From: CAYVOV01 sp964453525
GTDB lineage: Bacteria > Chloroflexota > Dehalococcoidia > Dehalococcoidales > UBA2162
NCBI GenBank assembly: GCA_964453525.1
Contig: CAYVOV010000019.1
Span: 24,406-88,405, forward strand
Direction: 5' to 3'
Length of the DNA: 64,000 nucleotides
Position numbers and translations under genes: made by a program. Positions 25,046-33,827 of this stretch are shown one piece after another. Position 1 is the first letter of the stretch; each line of letters begins with the position of its first letter. The notes beneath the pieces were generated by a model. It was given only the letters and a program-made list of their open reading frames with translations, was not told the DNA's origin and did not search any database.

Positions 25046-25138
25046 ATACAGTGTTCCCTCCTTATCAATAAAAAAGAATAATGAAGGTATCTTATCTGCG
25101 TGTTTCTTAGCAGAAAATAATGCCTTTGCTTTTCGATT
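25046..25138. repeat. Intergenic repeat pair, copy 2
   Basis: Matches 21545-21635 with scattered differences and a few added bases (aatacagtgttccctcctt ... tttcttagcagaaaataatgcctttgcttttcgatt). It lies just past the end of the alcohol dehydrogenase gene, in the same orientation as copy 1. Confidence 0.7.
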
Positions 25139-25160
25139 ATATTGAGTTTTCATTCATTTT

Positions 25161-26237
25161 CTACATGAATGATATAATATTCCTTCGCGCTTCTCCCCTT
25201 TTTACCACTTCTATGGCATCATTTATCGTATCGATAGTGTAGTGTTTTGTAATAAGCTCGTCCAACTTCAGTTTTCCTGCCTTGTACAGGTCAACTAGCT
25301 TCGGAATATCTTCATTAAAATTTGTAGTGCCCATAAAACTTGCGGTAATCACTTTTTCATTATCGATTATATCCATTGGAAAAACAGACATGTTCTGTGT
25401 AGCCAGACCGACTATTACAGCAATACCCTGCCTTCCAAGCATAGCTATACCCTGCTCGATGGCTGAAGTAACGCCGACTGTTATGATAACACTTTCCGCT
25501 CCATAACCCTTTGTTAATTCTTTTACCTGCTCGACCGGATCGCCTTTAGATGCGTTTACCAGGTGAGTTGCACCAAATGCTCTTGATGATTCCAGCTTAT
25601 TATCCAGCACATCAATGCCTATTATCGGGTACGCACCTGCTATAGAAGCACCCTGTATGGCGTTCAGACCGACTCCACCGACGCCGATTACCACGCAGCT
25701 TTCCGCAGGTCTTACCTTAGCTTTGTTTATTACTGCCCCGTAGCCTGTTATGACACCGCAGGCAAGCAGGGCAGCCCGGTCCATAGGCATATCTTCGGGA
25801 ATCTTCACTACCTGTGACTTATCCACCATGCAGTATTCGGCGTAGGAACCAACCCTGAGCCCATGATAAACCTCTTTCCCCTCTTTTGTCTTCCACCTGC
25901 TTTCGCTGTCAAGCGGCCATGTAGCATTACACATACTCGGTCTACCGGTTTTGCAGTACCTGCACTCACCACAGGAGCGAAGCAAAGATACTACAACTCT
26001 GTCACCAGGCTTTAAGTTATTTACTCCTTTACCAACTTCTTCAATGAATCCTGCAGACTCGTGTCCCGGTACGAAAGGCAGTTGAAAGGGTAAATCTCCG
26101 TTTATAAAATGCAGGTCGCTGTGACAGATCGCAGTCGCTGCCAGTTTTACTTTAACTTCACGCTCATGCGGTAATTCCATTTCAAGTTCCTCGATAACGA
26201 GGGGCTTTCCATATTCATAACATACTGCTGCTTTCAT
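25161..26237 (-). CDS. Zinc-dependent alcohol dehydrogenase
   Basis: 358-residue medium-chain dehydrogenase/reductase. Catalytic-zinc ligands are Cys38 (ATAICHSDLH) and His59-Glu60 (VPGHESAG), with a third Cys in ALLACGVITGYGAV. The four structural-zinc Cys are 89, 92, 95 and 103 (CGECRYCKTGRPSMC). The NAD-binding loop is VIGVGGVGLNAIQG followed by an Asp (IGIDV), indicating NAD rather than NADP. Substrate is probably a primary alcohol or aldehyde. Full length, tctacctcc-type ribosome site upstream. Monocistronic, bounded by repeats and an insertion-sequence graveyard. Confidence 0.9.
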   Translation of the reverse strand: MKAAVCYEYGKPLVIEELEMELPHEREVKVKLAATAICHSDLHFINGDLPFQLPFVPGHESAGFIEEVGKGVNNLKPGDRVVVSLLRSCGECRYCKTGRPSMCNATWPLDSESRWKTKEGKEVYHGLRVGSYAEYCMVDKSQVVKIPEDMPMDRAALLACGVITGYGAVINKAKVRPAESCVVIGVGGVGLNAIQGASIAGAYPIIGIDVLDNKLESSRAFGATHLVNASKGDPVEQVKELTKGYGAESVIITVGVTSAIEQGIAMLGRQGIAVIVGLATQNMSVFPMDIIDNEKVITASFMGTTNFNEDIPKLVDLYKAGKLKLDELITKHYTIDTINDAIEVVKRGEARRNIISFM

Positions 26238-26641
26238 AGTTACCTCCTACATCTGAAAGAAATAATATGAGAACGCAATCGGATATCAATATAGATATCT
26301 TTTTCTAATTCTAATGTCAATAACATAAAGTAACATTACGGTAACATTTAAGAAATCTGAGGTAAACTCCATCTCTAGGACAAGAGAGGGACGATGTTAA
26401 GGTAAGGATCCGCAGTCATTAATAATTACGATGCAAGGTATTCTACCGCACTATTATTAATGGTTACTACCGAGCTGGGGAGGAAGGTGAAGGACTCGGC
26501 CGACGTTCGGTATCCAAACGTCTTACGCGGCTGCTCAATTTATAGAACCAGAAATAGTTACCTAGCAGTGCGCCTGAGTAACGGATGGATTGCCGGTTAT
26601 TAAAGTGGGAAGTAACACTCCGAAAGGTCTTTTGGTATTCT
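26238..26641. other. Spacer downstream of the transposase relic; nothing recognised
   Basis: AT-rich next to the alcohol dehydrogenase, then mixed sequence with short interrupted frames. It probably includes the decayed C-terminal part of the transposase relic, but no motif survives that I can name. Confidence 0.4.
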
Positions 26642-26880
26642 TTACCGCAGCACTGGTGGCAAGACTGTTCTGTGATTCATCTTATCCGGCGGTATATAGA
26701 CATCTATTCCATGCGCTGTGAGATTATTTATTGCATCACTAGAGAAGTATCCAGCATCGGCTGACATCTGGAGTGGCTCTCGCCTTTATTGACCTAAACA
26801 ATTTCCATCATCGGCTCTGTCTGTCCCATGTCTGCAGGCTTGTTCGTAACCTCAGCCACCACCATTGTCTAAGGCGGGGC
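26642..26880 (-). pseudogene. IS1182-type transposase relic
   Basis: Conceptual translation on the minus strand gives TMVVAEVTNKPADMGQTEPM, then a stop, a frame change, and MSADAGYFSSDAINNLTAHG IDVYIPPDKMNHR ... VLR-stop. The ADAGYFS and DVYIPP motifs surround a catalytic Asp of the DDE transposases of the IS1182 group (IS5/IS4 relatives). With an internal stop, a frameshift and both ends missing, this is a dead fragment. The surrounding 26881-27347 contains no further recognisable part and no other gene. Confidence 0.75.
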
Positions 26881-27347
26881 CGCAGTTTCCGAAACACTGG
26901 CTCACCATACTCAGAATGGCAGCTCCACCAAACCGGAATGCCGATAAAATGTTACCACAATGTTACTTAATATTTATTGACATTGGAAAAAAATATGTAG
27001 ATATATTAATGTATAATGTTTGTACCCCATTAGGACAGGTGATTAATGTAGACCACTCCTATAAGATTGAAAAGCAAGATAAGACAAGGCTCTTGAAAGA
27101 AAACACTCACAATTCGAAATAGAAGTTACTTTAGGTATATTAAGAAAAGGACCAGTTGCCAAGATAGCCGCCAGATGTGTGAGCAGACTATTAGGAACTA
27201 CAGAACGAGGCGACCAGTATTTTCAGCAGAGGCCGTGCTCGAAGAAAAGTAAGATAAAAATCTTGTTGCGCGAAACAGCAGAATGGATATAATCTTAATT
27301 AACTAGAAGCAAATTCTAAATATAATTATAAATCTAAGGAGGTCGAA

Positions 27348-28511
27348 ATGAAACTTCAGAACAAGGACCAAATATATCGCAATCTGCAAGAACACATCGA
27401 TGTACCACCGGGTACCTTTCCAGCTGCTGAATCAGGGACGGATATTAAGTATTTAAAAACCCTCTTCACCCCTGAGGAAGCACAAATCGCCTTATATCTT
27501 TCCCCTATAAAAATAGCACCAATAAAGACTATTTACGAACGTGCCAAGAAAGGCGGCATATCCCTGTCGATCGAGGAGTTTCAAGAAAAGATAAGTGAGA
27601 TGGAGTTTAAGGGACTTGTCGTATCATACGAGGAAGGCTATACGGAAAAGCAGTATAAAAACGCTGGTGGCGGCGGCGGTGGAATGATAGATTTCCAGGT
27701 AGATAGGATTTCGAAGGATTTAGTTGAAGCCATAGATAAATATCACGAAGATCTCTTTAAGGTTAGGGAGAAGGAAAAAGCCAAAAAAGCGAATGTTCCG
27801 GGTCTGCGTCAAATCCCTGTGCAGAGAGCTGCTCCTCGGTCGGACAAATTTCAGGTACGAAGATATGACGATGTCAGGTGGCTTATACAGAACAATCCAG
27901 GTCCGTTTTCGATAGCCAACTGCATTTGCCGGCAGATGAAGGATATGCGAGGTATGCCCTGTAAATACTCTGACCTGCGCGAGACCTGTATACAGATTTC
28001 ACCTGACCATGCCAGGAGTTATCTTGCCATGGGGATTGGGCGTTCTATCACCAGAGAGGAACTCTTTGAGAAATTAGACCAATTTGAAGAGGCCGGATTT
28101 ATCCTCATGCCGGAGAATTCTCAAAAGCCTGAGAATATCTGTGTCTGCTGTGGAGACTGCTGCGGACCTCTGGGTGCGATACTGAAATCTCCCCGCCCGG
28201 CCGAATTGTTTGCCAGTAGTTACTATGCGGCAGTTGATCCCGAACTTTGCACCGGGTGCGGTACCTGCGTTAATCGGTGCCAGCTGGAAGCTCGGACTCT
28301 GGTTGACGGTAAGGCTACTATCAATCTCGACCGTTGTATTGGCTGCGGGAACTGCGTTGTGACCTGCAAAACAAAAGCCAGCCAGCTTCACAAAAAGAAG
28401 AAGGAATGGATACCTCCGATAAACAAAGACGCCACCCTTGCAGCGCAACTAGCAGCCACCAGTAAGACAAAAGCAACACGAGCAACCAAGAAGGCGACAC
28501 GCAGCAAGTAG
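27348..28511 (+). CDS. Cys-rich dicluster ferredoxin protein with N-terminal winged-helix-like region (paralogue 1)
   Basis: 387 residues; ggagg lies 7 bases before the ATG. Order of parts: a helical, winged-helix-like N-terminus (about 35-105, LFTPEEAQIALYL ...); a Gly-rich turn; a first Cys group (NCICRQMKDMRGMPCKYSDL RETC, about 185-208); a second (ICVCCGDCC, about 264-272); two [4Fe-4S] ferredoxin motifs CTGCGTCVNRCQ and CIGCGNCVVTCKTKA (about 305-350); and a Lys/Thr-rich basic tail. A second gene of the same architecture begins 398 bases downstream. Electron transfer is certain as a theme, but the partner is unknown. The extra Cys groups may bind another cluster or zinc. Confidence 0.8.
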   Translation: MKLQNKDQIYRNLQEHIDVPPGTFPAAESGTDIKYLKTLFTPEEAQIALYLSPIKIAPIKTIYERAKKGGISLSIEEFQEKISEMEFKGLVVSYEEGYTEKQYKNAGGGGGGMIDFQVDRISKDLVEAIDKYHEDLFKVREKEKAKKANVPGLRQIPVQRAAPRSDKFQVRRYDDVRWLIQNNPGPFSIANCICRQMKDMRGMPCKYSDLRETCIQISPDHARSYLAMGIGRSITREELFEKLDQFEEAGFILMPENSQKPENICVCCGDCCGPLGAILKSPRPAELFASSYYAAVDPELCTGCGTCVNRCQLEARTLVDGKATINLDRCIGCGNCVVTCKTKASQLHKKKKEWIPPINKDATLAAQLAATSKTKATRATKKATRSK

Positions 28512-28909
28512 CAAGGACGATTTTGGCGTGCTCTCAACGAGTGGTAGGTGTGAACGTAAACAAACCAAGTCAGCCTGGAGTTATTGTTCATAGCACCCAG
28601 AACATGACCAGAGGATGGTAGTTTTGTCCTAAGTGATTTAGGCTAAGATACAATCTTCGATAACAGAATGGTATAGGGGGCCGTATAGTTATAGCTGAAG
28701 ACTATGATTAGAGTCCGGAGGGAGTGGTCTAATCATAGTCTTGCTTCTTGAATAACTTTGGGGAGACCGGGGAGGAAAAGGCTAGTTGAATGCTATAGTT
28801 ATGACAGGCAGAATCGCCGGGAAAACAACAAGAAAATACTACCTCCAGAAGGAATGCCTAAGCGTTGGCAGGTGATTTTTTCAGTGCTAACACAACAAAG
28901 GAGGATAAA
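28512..28909. other. Spacer between ferredoxin paralogues
   Basis: 398 bases with no credible gene. It holds the hairpin at 28698-28742 and, at the end, the ribosome site of the second paralogue. Nothing else recognised. Confidence 0.5.
28698..28742 (+). terminator. 15-bp hairpin between the ferredoxin paralogues
   Basis: aagactatgattaga (28698-28712) and its perfect complement (28728-28742) with a 15-base loop, then ttgcttcttg. It is a plausible terminator of the first paralogue, which means the two paralogues may be separate transcripts. Confidence 0.6.
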
Positions 28910-30052
28910 ATGAGCAACGAGGACCAGGTTTACCGCGACCTGCAACAGTATATGAGTGCAGCAATAGGTAGTTTCGAGTCGGAAGAAGTATTAAAACTTC
29001 TACTCACCCCCGAGGAGGCAGGAATCGCCACGCTAGTTCCCGCTGTAAGAGCAGAACCGGCAAAGACCATCCACAAACGCCTCGAGAAAATCGGAATGTC
29101 GATGTCACTCAAGGAACTGGAACAGAAGTTGGACCATATGGCTTACAAGGGAGCCCTCATTGTAAAGAGAGAAGGTCTTAAGGAAAGACATTATAGAATC
29201 CCTGGGCCTGGTGGTGGTGGCGTATTGTGGGAATTTCAGGTGAACAGGATATCGAAAGAATTACTCGAGCTCCAAGATAAACATCGCCAGGAAAGGATGT
29301 CAAAGGTATTTGCTGACCGCCCGAAGGTTGCTGGGCTCCGCACTATCCCAGTTGATAAGAGCGTTCCTCTTCCCGAAAAATACATGATAGGAAAATATGA
29401 CGATATAAGGTCGCTTATAGAGAACTCTCCCGGTCCGTTTTCAGTGGCCAATTGTATTTGCCGGCAGGGGAAGGATTTGCGGGGCCAGCCCTGCAAGCAT
29501 TCCGACTTTCGTGAGACCTGTCTGCAAATCGGGCCTGACCATGCCATGAATTACATCGAAATGGGAATAGGGCGCGCTATCAACAGAGAGGAAGTCTATC
29601 AGTTATTAGACAAGTGTGAGGAAGCAGGATTTATCCTGATGCCGGAGAACTCACAGAAACCCGAGAATATCTGCATCTGCTGTGGAGACTGCTGTGCTCC
29701 ACTGAGCGCTGCAAAAAAGACCCCACGCCCGGCAGACCGCTATATGACTAACTTCTACGCAGAAGTAGACCCCGCGTTATGTACCGGCTGTGGAATCTGT
29801 GTTGAACGGTGCCAGCTGGAAGCCCGCGTCCTGATTGAAGACAAGGCTTTCGTCATCCGTGACCGCTGCATCGGCTGCGGTAATTGTGTTACAAGATGCT
29901 CGGAGAATGCCACCAGGCTGCGCAAGAAAGAGGATGAACTGGTTCCTCCGAAAGACCGTGAGGCTACCGTTGTGGAGATGCTCACCGCTAGATTAAGCAG
30001 ATGGAACAGCTTTAAACTAAGATTGAAAATGCTGCTGGGTCAAAGTGTGTGA
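28910..30052 (+). CDS. Cys-rich dicluster ferredoxin protein with N-terminal winged-helix-like region (paralogue 2)
   Basis: 380 residues from the ATG at 28910 (aaaggagg 6 bases upstream); the frame is open 45 bases further without a ribosome site. Same plan as paralogue 1: LLTPEEAGIATLVP N-terminus, Gly-rich PGPGGGGVLWEFQV, NCICRQGKDLRGQPCKHSDF RETC, ICICCGDCC, then two [4Fe-4S] motifs CTGCGICVERCQ and CIGCGNCVTRCSENA. By eye more than half of aligned positions are identical, and all Cys are conserved. The C-terminus is basic but differs from paralogue 1. Tandem duplication with retention suggests both are used. Confidence 0.8.
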   Translation: MSNEDQVYRDLQQYMSAAIGSFESEEVLKLLLTPEEAGIATLVPAVRAEPAKTIHKRLEKIGMSMSLKELEQKLDHMAYKGALIVKREGLKERHYRIPGPGGGGVLWEFQVNRISKELLELQDKHRQERMSKVFADRPKVAGLRTIPVDKSVPLPEKYMIGKYDDIRSLIENSPGPFSVANCICRQGKDLRGQPCKHSDFRETCLQIGPDHAMNYIEMGIGRAINREEVYQLLDKCEEAGFILMPENSQKPENICICCGDCCAPLSAAKKTPRPADRYMTNFYAEVDPALCTGCGICVERCQLEARVLIEDKAFVIRDRCIGCGNCVTRCSENATRLRKKEDELVPPKDREATVVEMLTARLSRWNSFKLRLKMLLGQSV

Positions 30053-30256
30053 GCGAGAGCTATTCTTAGTACGCTCTGGTATCGATTTCTGGGCTTGAAC
30101 TATTGAAGCATACCCGGGAAACAAACTGTAGTCATCATTCACAATAAAAAATACGTAACCATATGGCGGACCGTCACCAGTGCACAAGGTTGTGCAAAGG
30201 GTGCTCTTTACATTTATTCCTATCGCCACAATCTCTAAGTGCTTAAATATGAAGGC

Positions 30257-30925
30257 TCATTTTGCTTTATAGTTTTTTATAGTATCTTCAAGCCAGGAGA
30301 ACCATGCTTCTAGACCCTCTCCGGTCTTAGCCGAGACCGGGAATATTCTGGCAGAAGGATTTAAACCGCTGACTGCTTTGGAGAAGGCGTTCATATTAAA
30401 ATCAAAGTACGGCAAGACATCTGTTTTGTTTACCAGTACCACATCAGCTTCCGTAAACATTAGGGGGTATTTTTGAGGTTTGTCATCGCCTTCGGGAACA
30501 CTCAGGAGCATTACGATTTTATGTTCACCAAGGACAAACTCAGCCGGGCAAACAAGATTACCCACATTTTCTATTAGTACCAGGTCAATCTGGTCGAGGG
30601 CCAGATTATCCAGCCCATTCTTAATCATATTGGCATCAAGGTGACAGCCACCGGCGGTATTTATCTGAATCACCGGGATACCTTGCTTACTTACATTATC
30701 AGCGTCGATTGTCGAGGCAATATCGCCCTCAATAACAGCAATACGGGTCTTTTCCTTAAACCTGCTAACGGTTTGTATGATAAGACTGGTTTTTCCTGCC
30801 CCGGGCGAGGACATAATGTTTATCATAAGTATATTTTGCCTGTCCAGTAATTCCTTGTTTGCCTTTGCCTTTTCTTCGTTTGCGCCAAGAATATCCTCTT
30901 TGATAGTCAGTATTTTGATACTCAT
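30257..30925 (-). CDS. hypB: Hydrogenase nickel-incorporation GTPase HypB
   Basis: 222-residue SIMIBI-class GTPase that delivers nickel to [NiFe]-hydrogenase together with HypA. The P-loop SSPGAGKTS is at residues 39-47. Next come VIEGDIAST, the metal-site Cys-His of NTAGGCHLDANM (about 90-101), and NKTDVLPYFDF. The N-terminal high-affinity CxxCGC motif of E. coli HypB is absent, as in many species. It starts one base after hypA ends. No hydrogenase structural genes are in the window, so it serves a distant locus. Confidence 0.93.
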   Translation of the reverse strand: MSIKILTIKEDILGANEEKAKANKELLDRQNILMINIMSSPGAGKTSLIIQTVSRFKEKTRIAVIEGDIASTIDADNVSKQGIPVIQINTAGGCHLDANMIKNGLDNLALDQIDLVLIENVGNLVCPAEFVLGEHKIVMLLSVPEGDDKPQKYPLMFTEADVVLVNKTDVLPYFDFNMNAFSKAVSGLNPSARIFPVSAKTGEGLEAWFSWLEDTIKNYKAK

Positions 30926-31267
30926 TTATTCTACCTCCATGCTATTAATATATAGTTCGCGTCCAGAGGCTATTTCTACCTGTTGTTCTCCACAATTAGG
31001 GCAATGAAAATCGAGTTCTTCGGGCAAAAAAACCGTATCGCAATTACGGCAGCGCAACTGGACCGGGATATGCTCAAAGGAAAGGCTGGCTCCTGCGGCG
31101 ATGGTATCCCTGCTGAGAAAGCTGAAATAGAAGTCCACGGCCTCATCAACTACGCCGGAGAGTTCGCCAACAACAATAAAAATCCTGAGAATCTTGCTCG
31201 CCTTTGCTTTCTCTGCTTCTTCGAGTGCTAAGGCTAGAAGGGATTCAACGACAATCCGTTCATGCAT
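30926..31267 (-). CDS. hypA: Hydrogenase nickel-incorporation protein HypA
   Basis: 113 residues. It begins MHERIV, keeping the MHE nickel-binding start of the family. The zinc site is Cys73/Cys76 and Cys89/Cys92 (CRNC ... CPNC). Binds nickel and hands it to the hydrogenase large subunit with HypB. Directly abuts hypB. Confidence 0.92.
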   Translation of the reverse strand: MHERIVVESLLALALEEAEKAKASKILRIFIVVGELSGVVDEAVDFYFSFLSRDTIAAGASLSFEHIPVQLRCRNCDTVFLPEELDFHCPNCGEQQVEIASGRELYINSMEVE

Positions 31268-31673
31268 TATTTCAGATAAGGTCCGGTCTTTATTCTATAT
31301 ACCTCCAATGCCGCTGATATATGCTAAGTAGAGCTGTTCACCTCATATGTCAACATTTTCTGTTTGCAGTCGATAACACAGCGGCTACCTCTATATTTTT
31401 GTCCTGTCTTACCATTGTACGTGTCTTTTATTAATTCACTATTATTGTAGCCTCTATTTAAACCTCGGAAGAGCGGTAATTGAGCTTGCCGGCTGCCGGT
31501 CTCCAGTTGGTTTCCACTATTTTAACTACGACAGAGTCCAAATAATTCAGGCACGAATGGGCTTCATGGAGGTATTCCAAACAAGTTTTACCACCGGAGC
31601 CCCCTGCTCACGGAGTCCTCCCGTTAAGTGACAACATAAGCCCGCTGAGGGACGCTCTGAGCAATTATAACAA
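31268..31673. other. Spacer without a recognised feature
   Basis: 406 bases between hypA (divergent side) and the end of the acyl-CoA dehydrogenase gene. Short frames only, no strong hairpin and no repeat shared with other parts of the window that I could see. Confidence 0.4.
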
Positions 31674-33002
31674 TCAGCCGTTTTTTATTCCAGTTGGATC
31701 TTTGAGCTTACCCGGTCCAAATGAGGAATAATCAAGGTCATAAAATTCCCGGCAAACGGCAAAATATCCCAGCTGACAACCGCCCATCACCAGTTTGGCA
31801 ATCGGTGCGTCACGGTAATATTTCTCGTAATGATTCTCGCGGACATAGCCGTATGAACCCATCAGTTCCATTCCTTTCAGAATGAGGTTAGGCACAGTCC
31901 TGGTAATATATGCATGCACGGCATGTCCTTTGGCTACCATACTCCTTGTGACCCACATACCGTAAATATCCATATTGTCATACTCGTAAGCCAACTCCAG
32001 AAATGCAGCTCTTCCAACTGTTATGAAGGATGCCATTTCACCGAGAATCATGGCAGCAGAAAGGTGCTGGTTGATCGGTCTGCCGCCGGCTACCCGCTGC
32101 GCGGTATATTCATTGAGCACATCGAAAGCACCCTGAAGGACACCTATACTATGGCCGGCATTCAAAGGCATAGGAGCGGCTACGGCTGTTTCAAAAAGAG
32201 CCCAGGCTACAGGTCCCGCAAGACCCCACTCCTTGGGCACCCTGACGTTATCGAAATAGGTGGCGGTGTTTCTACAGGCCTGCAAGCTGCATTTTTCCTC
32301 GAATTTACCATGCGAGACTCCAGGCCAGGGTTCCGGCACGTAAATAAGGGCGAAGGCATCCTTACCTAGCCTCGGGTCCATGTTGCAGATTACACAATTG
32401 AGATCAGCCACACCGGCGTTGGATGCCCAGAATTTATTGCCGTTGATGACCCACTCGTTACCCTCCAGTTTTGCTCTTACCCCTATCGTCTTGCCTTCAT
32501 TGGTAAGATTCTCGATATCACAGGCAGACTCGACTTCACTCATATTAAAGCAGGCGGCTTTAAGTTCGTTACCGACGAACATCGGAGCAAATTCATCGAG
32601 TACGGCTTTGCCCCAGGCTCTAGCCTCTGGAGAAGGTTGCATCAGGTACGCTATGGTAGCCGGCATCAAGCCCCAATCGGTAATAGCGCTATGCATACTT
32701 ATACCATAGTCGCCTCTCGCTATTTGTTCCTGTTTCAGAGAACTGGCGACCATAGAGAGCATTTCATTACCGCCATAATCCTTGGGTATCATATTTTTCT
32801 GGCAGCCGAGGTCTACCTGCAATTTTTTTAGTATGGGATTAATTATCTCCTCATGAGTTACATCATCGTCGATTTTATCGCGTACTGGCATGATTTCTTT
32901 ATCGACGAAATCAGACATAGTCTTCTGCACCATCCGCGCTTCTTCACCAACGAAACATTCGGGATACTGCAATTTGTACCATTGGCTGGTCTGGTCCAGC
33001 AT
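31674..33002 (-). CDS. Acyl-CoA dehydrogenase-like flavoprotein
   Basis: 442-residue member of the acyl-CoA dehydrogenase superfamily. Typical blocks are an N-terminal helical domain, the middle beta domain with CFNMSEVESACDIENL where family members have FAxTEPxAGSD, ANEWVINGNKFWASNAGVADL-type strand order (NEWVINGNKFWASN), and a C-terminal helical domain with ELMGSYGYVRENHYEKYYRDA in the position of the family's GGxGYxxExPVERxYRDA. The catalytic base cannot be assigned. It is longer than the usual ~380 residues owing to insertions. ggaggag lies just upstream of the ATG. A short ORF overlaps its start. Confidence 0.82.
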   Translation of the reverse strand: MLDQTSQWYKLQYPECFVGEEARMVQKTMSDFVDKEIMPVRDKIDDDVTHEEIINPILKKLQVDLGCQKNMIPKDYGGNEMLSMVASSLKQEQIARGDYGISMHSAITDWGLMPATIAYLMQPSPEARAWGKAVLDEFAPMFVGNELKAACFNMSEVESACDIENLTNEGKTIGVRAKLEGNEWVINGNKFWASNAGVADLNCVICNMDPRLGKDAFALIYVPEPWPGVSHGKFEEKCSLQACRNTATYFDNVRVPKEWGLAGPVAWALFETAVAAPMPLNAGHSIGVLQGAFDVLNEYTAQRVAGGRPINQHLSAAMILGEMASFITVGRAAFLELAYEYDNMDIYGMWVTRSMVAKGHAVHAYITRTVPNLILKGMELMGSYGYVRENHYEKYYRDAPIAKLVMGGCQLGYFAVCREFYDLDYSSFGPGKLKDPTGIKNG

Positions 33003-33150
33003 TTATCTCCTCCGTTGACAGATTTTCCAAAAGCGGCCCTTTTTCATTAATGACATAATTCCTGTAATCTTCATTGGTCACGTGTTCGGCGAGATTGTAG
33101 AGAATGATTTCCTTAGCTACAATAATTTCCCTTTTGGTTTTATCAAGCAA
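32944..33150 (-). CDS. Doubtful 68-residue ORF overlapping the acyl-CoA dehydrogenase start
   Basis: Frame beginning at a TTG, running 58 bases into the acyl-CoA dehydrogenase gene. The product (KREIIVAKEIILYNLAEHV TNEDYRNYVINEKG...) has normal amino-acid composition for a small helical protein, but no ribosome site and no family I recognise. Could be a small upstream protein with overlapping stop, or chance. Confidence 0.25.
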   Translation of the reverse strand: MLDKTKREIIVAKEIILYNLAEHVTNEDYRNYVINEKGPLLENLSTEEINAGPDQPMVQIAVSRMFRW

Positions 33151-33827
33151 TGCGAGTAAAGTGTAGTTAATGTAACTGTGCCTGTCAATAATCCGTATTG
33201 CCTTATAATAATTGTTACCGAAAATGTTACCGAAAGGTTTATCCTGAATAAAGCAGAAGGGGGGAGGTTCATGCTGATAATCGGATTAAAAGTCCGGGAG
33301 ACATATATAGGGTGGCAGGTTCACTAATTAAGGGGAAGATTCGAAAATTTGGTTTTGGAACTTTAGCTTCCTGTATACATAAAAAGGAGGTAAACAAGGA
33401 TAGAAATAAGGCCGGGGACCGTTCTTAAAACTTTCAGGTCTTTTCACCTTTAATTTTAGATAACCTTCCATAGTGGTAGTGCCCCGATGAGTAGTGTATT
33501 ATTTTGGATGCGGTTAAAGTCGCTCTTTCTCTTTTCCAACCATTTAGTCAATTTGAAACCAAAATGATACCTTACCTCCGATGTTTCAAGTTGACAATAA
33601 TTCGGATACCAGTATATCATTTTGGCAACATCGGTTTGTCAAAAAAACCGAGCCGCTAGAAAGCATATCACTATCATAATCATATCATTATTGCCAACGC
33701 CGCTGACTTATCAGCGGATACTGCAGCCAGGGCAATGGCCATCACTCTCAAATCTTCGGGATAAACAGCGCCAGACATGCTAATAAATACACCGGGCGGG
33801 CAGCACATGGTTAATAACAGGAAGTAA
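33151..33827. other. AT-rich spacer before the MFS gene
   Basis: No gene with a ribosome site. Small hairpins at 33617-33640 (cggttt / aaaccg) and 33700-33717 (ccgctga / tcagcgg). A 32-codon minus frame near 33680-33780 (MSGAVYPEDLRVMAIALAAV...) is open but unsupported. Confidence 0.4.

Noticed and set aside
26865..27122. 85-codon open frame near the transposase relic
   Set aside because: Low-complexity AT-rich translation without a start signal; lies in insertion-sequence debris.
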